Source: Amaurobius ferox | Taxonomy: Eukaryota; Arthropoda; Arachnida; Araneae; Amaurobiidae | Assembly (NCBI GenBank): GCA_951213105.1 | Contig: OX578135.1 | Location: 160,819,250-160,883,249 of the forward strand | Reading direction: 5' to 3' | Length of the DNA: 64,000 bases | Part shown: piece by piece, positions 42,201-52,100 of the stretch | How the letters are laid out: every line of letters starts with the position of its first letter | How positions within the stretch are numbered: position 1 is the stretch's first letter | Translations under genes and position numbers: made by a program | The notes under the pieces: model-generated | What the model saw: only the letters and a program-made list of their open reading frames with translations | What the model was told of the DNA's origin: nothing | Database searches by the model: none

Positions 42201-45200
42201 AGGTTCATTAATGGGTATACAATAAAATGTCTCACTTTTGATTGGGATCGTAAAGTTTTTCCTATCTGCACTAAGTACTATCTTCTGGAGACTTCTCCCC
42301 AACATCTCCTTGACTGTTAGGACTATCTTATCTCTAAACTGCTGTTGGTTTTGGATTTTCTAGGAATTCATGGACTCTTAGACTTGGTCTAGCTTAGGAC
42401 TAGGCCAAGCAGAATTAGCAACAACAACACTAACTTCATGAATTGGGACGCATCGCCTCCTGCATACTGGTGCTGAGTGAGCTCGTTTTACGAGTTGTTT
42501 GAATTAAAAAATGGTTTATTTCTGTATATTACCTTACCTTTTCTCTACAGGTATACTGAATTTCTTATTTTTGTATGCTATAACTTTCTGTGGTACAAAA
42601 TGGAGAAACTTGAGGGCCATGCCCATACAGTAAAAAAAATTTCACTTTGAAGTGTATAAAAAGTAGAATAACACATAAACTACATCAAAACTTTAAAAAA
42701 GGACTCCATCTTGCAAAATTTCAACTATGTAAGCACATGCCTGCAAAAATTTGTGGTCTTGCTATTATTAGTCTCTCTATGGCGCAAACTCATAACTAAA
42801 AAATTCTATCTTCGACTTTGACATTAACTATCTCTCAAACTAAAATTTAACTTGTTAAATGGTTTATTTCAGCATGTTTCCCTAATATTTTTCTACAAGT
42901 GCACCAAATTTTATATTTTTGCATGCTATAATTTTTATGATATGAGAAAGAAACTTGAGAAATGGAAAATTTGTCAAACAGCGGCATCGGTTCTGTTTAT
43001 ATAGAGATATACAAAACATGTTAGAAAAATTATCAACATCACAGTACCCAAACTTTACAAATTCAACAACACTTTATGTAAATCACTATTGATCTTTTCA
43101 GTTTTCACTATACATTTCTGTTGCAAATTAATTAGTTTAATTAATTCCTATAAGTATGGTTTGGTTTTGAATGTTGGATTAGATAAGTGAGAGGTGCATA
43201 AATATGTGAATTGACAATTAAAATTAATAACTCAGGATAATTATCCATACTGTCTGTGCCTATTGGTTGTTGTTGTGTTGATTTCGTTAATTACTTATCT
43301 TAAAAAAGGGGTAACTCTACATCATTTAACTTATTAACTACAGCCATTAGTAGTTTGGGTTAGTACATTGCTTTGGTGGCCGCAAAACCCACCTAAATTT
43401 TGCATAACAGGATACTAAGTAATATATATATATATATATATATGTTATAGACATTCAAAAGTAAGATCTAAGGGTAAATAGAACAGTCTTCAATTTATTT
43501 AACACACATCATCAATGTTACATCCTTATTTTTAATATTACAAATTCTATTATTCTTCTTCAGACACTTAATTAATTAACTAGCGAGATGTAATGCCAGA
43601 CTTAGTAATATTCGGTTGGAACACTGGGTGGGACGCATTAATTAGCCTTTTTTTAATAAAACACAATTTTGATAATATCCTCATATAATTAAAAATGCAC
43701 CTGATAATAATCTTTCACATCTTGGGAGAATCCTCTGGTTTTTTCACCATCTCAACACCAGATGAATCTGAGTTCTTATCGCACACAATTTACAAAGTCC
43801 TCTGGATGAGTCGGACGGCCTGGGGTTTCCACACAATTTACAAAACTGTTATACTGCCTTGCTCTACAAAAATGTCCAACTTCACAGACTGACTGGACTC
43901 CAACTGCTGACCAACTCCGAGCAACAAGCAACTCTCTTGACCCCCAGCTTGACCTCATATATATACCTTCCTTCCGTTGGACGGTCTACGTGCTGGTATG
44001 TAAACATGAGGGCTGATCCATTGACATGGGGCGTGGTATGTAAGACATGGGACCACCTGTATGTTACCGCCACTGTGCTTAGCGTGGGGATATTCAATCT
44101 CTATCTTAATCCTTCCAAAATCCTTTCTGATTATCTTAATCCTTCCAAATCTTTAATATTTTACATTTCTGGCATTACATTCTCAACCACCAAATAAATT
44201 AGGAATTTGATGGGGGATCAGTCATAACTATTTGATTATATAACAAACAAGTAATAATAATTATATGTATGTATGTGTATATATATATTCTTTTTAAAAA
44301 ATAACTTAATTTCACTCTTTATAAGAATTATATACAACATAGTGGTACTTTTTTTAAACAATTTGGTATCCCACAAGGGGGGGGGGGGTGCTCATCATTG
44401 TTAGCTAATCTGTATTTTTTCTTCTGTGATAAGAACATTAATCCAAGCTTGCATAATATGCACATGTTTAGATATTAAGATGGCATATTATGTGTATCCC
44501 TATAGTATTTAAGTTTTATCCTAATAATTTACAATTAAATGCAGGTTATAATGACTCTAATGTTGCAAACTTTTTGGATTTAAATTTAAATTTACAAAAT
44601 TGTAATATGGTTATACACTTGTATGATAAAAGACAGGATTTTAAATTTAATACATCTAAAATTCAACACTTTGACTCTTGTTTGCATATATCAGTTTTTA
44701 GAAATATTATAATAAACCAGGTTCTTAGAATCAATAAAATTTGTGATGAAAATTATAAGTTAGCACATTTTATGGAATTATTGAGTGACTAATAATGCAT
44801 ATCCTCCCAAATTCGTTATTAAAATTATCAACTCAGTGTATCAACTTCCACTCGATAACATCCAAGACAACTTTCCCAATTATAATGGCTAAAAAAAGAA
44901 GAAAAAAAAATTATAATTATTTATTAATTATATAAATAAATAAATAAAAATGAAAAATAATGAAATAAACTAAAAAAAAATTAGAAAAATCGGAAAATAA
45001 GATATATTAATGTTTTGAATTTTATTTTCGCTAAAAAATTGTAACTTTAGCCAGTTTAAAACTTACAACTTGAGAGCCCTTATAATGGTGTATAGAGGCA
45101 TTCTAGTTTATCCATTTCTATGAATCGCTTGTTTAGTAAGAATTTTCCTCTTTGCTTCATGTTCATATTCTGAATTGCTTATACGGGTAATTATCCTGTC

Positions 45201-46099
45201 TCCTGCTCTGACTCACTGGACAGGTCTGGGAGTGCTGCTGTGAATGTTCGTACTACCTCCCTGGTTGTATTTTAACATACTCATTCCGGTGCTTCTAGAT
45301 AATTCATTCTGTTGAGGTTGCGTATACACGTCGTGAAAGAAGAAGGGTTCATGTCACATGGTAATAAATTTCCTTAATGTTACTTATCTTCATTTTTTCA
45401 TCTTTTAATGCCTGTAGTCTGAGTTTGAACATTTATAGTAATGTACTATTGCTCAATCTGAAATAGACATTTGTTTGGGTTAATTAGAATTAAATACTCA
45501 GACCTGAAGATGAATTTAATTCTGATTAATCATCGAATTTGGGTCGGTGCTGTTCTTTTCTCTTATCGGCAATATGGCCGTGGTTTTGCTTCTATGGTGA
45601 TGTTAATATTACTTGAATTTTTATTATTACATTTTTCTAATTAATATATATATATATTATACAAATTTAATACAATTTAGTATACTACTAAATAAATAAT
45701 AAGCATATAAATATTTGAAATGTTGGCGCAAAGCTGCCGAACTCTATCGAATACTAACATATCTATATATAAATATTTGAAATGTTGGCTCAAGTGGTAC
45801 TTTGCTCTTCTTTTTATTTATTTATTTTTTCTTTTGAATATATATATATATAAGAAGAAGATTTTTTTTTTTTTCCCATGAAATTGTATGAGAATGATTT
45901 TTCTAAATATAATTGGTAGGACCGGAGGACCGTATAAAAATTTATATTTTGTATTTCTTTCAGAAATGTATTTATTGATTTAAGCTGTTTCTAAGATAAT
46001 AGATTTTAAAATTTAAAACATTTTTGCAATTGGAAGTATATCTCTGTGACTAAAGGTTGAGGAAATAGCCATTGGGCACCTATAGCACTGGACACCCTG

Positions 46100-46130
<31 letters not shown>

Positions 46131-46131
46131 G

Positions 46132-46187
<56 letters not shown>

Positions 46188-49100
46188 CACATATATACAG
46201 ATTTTACAAAATTAAAAAGAAAAATTAAAAATGTAAGTGGCAAGCAAAACTCAAATAATACTGTTACAACATACTATCAGGATACAAGAATGACTCCAAA
46301 TTTCTGGATAACTAGCACATTTATTCAAGCACAATGTAAAACAGTATACAGTAAAACAGCACTTAAAAACTACTAATTTCACAAAATAACTGTTACTATT
46401 TTCAAAACATTGACAAAAGTCACTTCACAAAACAGAAGCTACTATACTACAATACAGTGAATACCTCCATAACGATCTTGCAGGATCACTAAACAACTGT
46501 CAGATACAATAAAACAGCAATTAAATGCTCAACTAATTTACAAAATAGCAGATACTATTCTCAGAACACTGACATATCTCACAATTCAATTCAGTTTATG
46601 TCATGTCAACTATTCTCCAACTAAGTGATGACTCATTTTATATACTCTCTGTAGAAACTTCCAGAAGGGTCTTATATTTTTCAGAATAATCATTATTTTG
46701 AGAAAGTTGTAGTATATTCGAAAAGTCGCCAAATCTGGCATCCCCACCTAAAAATTCTATATATGACAGCCATACATTTAGTAATAGTAATAGCTGTCTG
46801 TAAAAGTGTTTTCTCCTTGAATGGAGCAAAGGCCTTAAATAGGAGCAAAGGTCCGCTATGTATTATTTGAATATGCCTTTTACATATTCATAACAATACA
46901 GTAATTTAGATTTTTCTTTAGTAATGTAATAATTAGTAAAACATATCTTATGATTTATTAGTGTTAAATGGTTCTTAATATTTTTACACTACTTTTTATT
47001 TACTTTTCAACTTTAGAATTCTAAATTTAGTGTATTGTAAAATTGTTTGATTAGTTTTAATTTAAAGTTATCTTTACTCTTTTGTTATGATGCTTTTTAT
47101 TTGCATGCTTCATTTTCTCTTTTCTTTTAAAGAGGATAGTGCCACCATGATGGAAATTGATCATGAGTCTGGCCAAGTGTATGTAGAACAAATGCGAGTA
47201 CTTTCCCCTCAAATGGACGACATGCGCGCCTTCCGTCCTTCAACAGATTCGGTATCAGCTCGCCTTACTACACCCATTGTAACCACTTTTGTTGATACAG
47301 ATAAAATAAACTTTGAGAGGTAAATCGTATATATTTATTGTCATTGATTTTGCTATATTTTGTCTGTATTTTTTGGACTTGTTGCATATTTCCCAAACCC
47401 ATAATTCAGATTCTATGCAAAATCTTTTAATGCAAAACACAATTGTTTATTAATTTGGTCATATGCAAAAGTTCAAGAAAAAACATTGCAGTTTTTTAAT
47501 ATGAAAACTGTACTGTTTCTCAATAAATTTAAACACTGGCTGATTTCAGAAGTTTTCAAACCTCAAATAGCATTTACTGCAAAAATGCAAAATAATCAAT
47601 ATAAAAAAATAAGTTTACTAAAAGTTTTCAAAGATAATAAAATTTATTATGGTGCTTTCATATGGTGGTAAACAGTGTGCATACTTCATTTTCAACAGAA
47701 CTATTATGCATTTTTATATTCTTTTGCAACCTTATTTCGTACAGTCATATGAATTTCCTGTAGAAATAAAAGTTACATTTCCAGAACCCAGAGTGGAAAT
47801 CCTTACTGAACCATCAACTTGCTTTGTAATTCAATGCTGAATCCATATCAGTCATATTTTAAGCTCTATCTATAGCCAATCCTGAGAAATAGATGTTATA
47901 GGGGAAGATGTGAATTTAATCCGAAGTGACATTCCTAAAACCAAAAGTAAAAATCCTTAGTGAACCCCTTCCCTTTACCCACATCAGAATTTGATGCTGA
48001 ATTTATGTCAGTCACCATTTAAGCTCTATCTATAGCTAATTCTGAGAAATAGGTGTTTCAGAGAAATTGAAAATTATTAAACTAAAGTAGAAATCCTTAG
48101 CGACTCCATTCCTCCTACAGAAACCATATATATCAGTCATCACCTAAGCTTTAACTATAGCAGATCCTAAGAAATAAATGCTACAAAAAAGGTTTAGTGT
48201 AAATACAATAGCATTGGTGAATTTTTTGCCCCCAATAAAAGAAATAGCATTATGCTTCGACAAAAAGTTTTTTTTTTTTAAATCACGCCATTCCACAGCA
48301 CATATTGTTCTTTGGTAAAAATACACATTGTACATTAATACAAAACTATAGGAGTCTCCTAAATCTCTGGGTGATAATAGGGTATTAGGTAACAAAGTCA
48401 TATTCACAGGAGTGGGCAGCAAGTGTAAGGCAACTATTGTTATCTTACAATGAGCTGTTGACAGCAACCAGTATAGGAAAGTAAAAGTACCTTGCCCCTT
48501 TCCCCAAACCTGGCACAGGGTACTTTGCTTTGAGAAAGGGACTAGTCATTTGAGCATAGATGAAATCCGGTATGCTAAGGCTTTGAGTGCTGTCAATCAA
48601 GCTGTTTTAACACCACCCAGCAAAGAGGTGATTGGGGAAGAAAAATTTATTATGTATCAGCCATCAAAATTTGTCCTTACTCCCCAACAGCCTTAAACAG
48701 AAAATTTCAGGATAAACCATATTGAATGGTTGATTTTCATTGTGCCCAAACTGAGTTCAGTATGATCCAGATATGGTAAACTATATTATCTGAGCACAGC
48801 TCAGAATTAACCATAAAGGAAATAATATATTTGGAATATTATGAACTCCTCTGTTTAAGATATATTTGTTAAAATCTCAAATATTTTATATTAAGTTTGA
48901 TTCTCAAAAAATTATTGTATAATTTATTGCAACCTATATATATATATGTTAAACAAATTCCTAATATATCTATAAAATTAGCTTTATATGTTTGAATCTG
49001 CTTTTTCAGAAATAAATCTGGCATATGGGGCTGGAGGAGTGATAGGATTGAAACTGTGAATGGTCATGAAAGTAAAGTAAGTTTTTCTGTATTCTTACTT

Positions 49101-52100
49101 ATATTTCTATAGCTTTTTAATAATTAGGTTATAGCTTTTTAATAATTAGGTAATTAACATTTTTATATAGCTAGGTAATTAACATTTTTTATAGCTTCAA
49201 GCAGTTTACTATAAGCAATAGCCTATTTTGAAATAAAATAAATTTTATTCAATATAAGATTTAGGGGAAACTCTTGTACCTAAGGTCAGCAAAACTGTAA
49301 CAATATCACTTAAAATAAACCTTCAGTAACTAAAACAGTTTTTACTGGTTGGGTCTTTTATTCCCTTTTTCACTGAAATGAGTTTAAGTGTCGATTTATT
49401 TTTCTTTTTTAATTTGCAAATGGCCCTAGATACAATGACAGTTTTGTACCTAGGGCCACCTGTTTAATATTGTTATCTGCATATAATATAAAATACAAAA
49501 AAGAATACTATTGAAAAAAAACCCAGCATTAATTGAAATTCTGCAGAAAATTTAACCACTTGAATTGAACTTTTATGAAATTTTAACAGAGAATAGTGAT
49601 AAAATTTAAACAAAATTTGATTACTCAAATCACAATTAATAACAATAATAATAATAAAAGAAAATATCTATATTGTTCCACATTGTAATTTGCAAAACTA
49701 ATGCCTGGCCCTAGGTACAAACCAAGAATGTGGCAATAGGTACAAGACACAGCCACTTTTTCTGAAATGGCTTCTACAGCCAAAACCCTATATATATTCA
49801 GATTTGTTAAGATTTCATCTTTTCCCTTAGCTTATGACCAAAACTAACTGTAACATATAAAAGCAAAACTTTGCATTTATCTTCAAAGGATCGATATCAA
49901 AATGATACGAAGAATTTTACTTTTAACCATCAAATCAAAACTTTTCTTTCTACTTAACTGCTATGTTTTTCTTTTTTCATGCAAAATGGTTGCTAAGATT
50001 TCAAACCATGTTGTTTGTCACTTACCTCAAAGAGTAATAATGCTGCAAAATAATTATTATTATCAAAATAAAGCTGGGTGGCTCTAGGTACAAGAGTTTC
50101 CCCTATTATACTAAATTTAAATTTCTAACATACAAATTGTTCAATTTTCTGCAATATATTGAAAAATTTAATAACAACTTCAATTTTTCTCTTATTAATG
50201 ATAGAAATGTCTAGAGCAAATTGTAAGATTTATGAATTAAAAAATATTTAAACCCTGCCCAGCATTTTTTATTTTCTTGAATGTTCACAGCTATTCATGC
50301 TTTTGATTATTTGAAGAATCTATATATACTAATTGCCAAGTGTCCGTCTGTCTGTCTGTCCGTCTGTCTGTCCGTCTGTCTGTCTGTCACGCCTTTTTTA
50401 GGCACTTCCCGAATAGATAGAGACTTGCAATTTGGTACACGGCTCGGTCGTTCGATAAAACCCCCTGGAAAAATCGAATTTTTCGAAAACGTTCTATAGA
50501 GGGGGTGCCCCACACCAAAACGTTCGAAAAGTGAAATGACGGGAAAGCATGCTTTGCGATGAGATAGAGTCTTTAAATTTGGTATATGGGTAAATCACTC
50601 GAAAGGAAGAAAGTGTGCAATTTCAGATTTCCAATATTTTCTACTTAAGGGGGGGTGCAGCACACCAAAACGTTCGAAAAGTGAAATGATAGGAGAGCAT
50701 GCTTTGCGATGAGGTAGAGACTTCAAATTTGGTGTATGGGTAAATCGTTCGAAAGGAAGAAAGTGTGCAATTTCAGATTTCCAATATTTTCTACTTAAGG
50801 GGGAGCCGCACACTAAAACGTTCGAAAAGTGAAATGATGGGAAAGAATACTTTGCGATGAGGTAGAGACTTCAAATTTGGTGTATGGCTAAATTGTTCGA
50901 AAGGAAGAAAGTGTGCAATTTCCGATTTCCAATATTTTCTACTTAAGGGGGTGTCGCACACCAAAACGTTCGATTTGCAGAATAAATGAGAAAACGATCC
51001 TTTAAAATTTGATAGAGGCTTGAAATTCGGTATATGGACTAATCATTTGATGGAAACACACAAGACAAATATAGTTTTTCAAAAATGTTCGTTTAAGGGG
51101 GTGCTCCAGAGTAAAACGTTCGAAAAGTGAATTGATAAAAAACCATAATTCGGAATGAGATAGAGATATCAAATTTGGTGTAAGGGTAAATAGTGTGGAA
51201 GGAAGAAAGTGTATAATTTCAGTTTACCAAAATTTTCTAATTTAGGGGGTGTCGCATACTAAAATGTTCGATTTTCGGAATAAAGGAGAAACGCCTCTTT
51301 CAAAAGGTGATAGAGGCTTAATATTTGGTATATGGGCGAATCATCTCATAGAAATCAGAAAAAGAATAGAGTTTTTCAAAAATGTATTGTTAAGGGGGTG
51401 GGTACTCCACACAAAAGCATTCGAAAGATGAAATGCTAGAAATGCATACTTCACGATGAGATAGACTTCAAATTTGGTGTACGGGTAAATAGTTGGAAAG
51501 AAGGAAAGTGTGCAATTTCAGTTTTCAAACTTTTGCTATTGTAGGGGGTGCCGCTCACTAAAATTTTCGATTTGCCGAACAAATGAAAAACGCCTTCTTT
51601 ACAATGTGATAGAAGCTTGAAATTTAGTATATGGGCTAACTATTTGACAAAAACACCAAACATGAATACAGTTTGACAAAAATGTTCATTAACGGGGTGC
51701 TACACAGAAAAACGTTCGAAAAGTGAAGTGATAGAAAAAAATGCTCCTCGATAGGATAGAGACTTCAAATTTGGTGTACGGGTAGATAGTTTGAAAAGAA
51801 GAAAGCGTGAAATTTCAGCTTTCCAATATTTGCTACTTTAAGGGGTGCCGCACACTAATATGTTCGATTTTCGGAATAAATGAGGCACGCTTCCTTTTAA
51901 ATGTGACAGAGGCTTGATATTAGGTATATGGGCGAATCATCTGATAAAAAACCCAAGACAAAGAGAGTTTTTCAAAAATGTTCATTTATGGGTGTGCTTC
52001 ACAGAAAAAAATTCCAAAGGAGAAATAATAATATAGGGGTGTCTCGGGATGAGATAGAATTTAATGTAGTGTACGGGTAAATAATTCGAAAGGAAGAAAT

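Noticed and set aside
42201..43400. CRISPR-like or regularly spaced repeats in the window
   Set aside because: None seen. The duplicated words here are diverged transposon sequence, and the window is eukaryotic.
46013..46243. 76-codon minus-strand frame rich in Y and I
   Set aside because: Translation of the TA/TGTA microsatellite.
50281..51431. Open frames in the Helitron array
   Set aside because: They recur with the tandem unit, differ between units, and carry no helicase or Rep motif.
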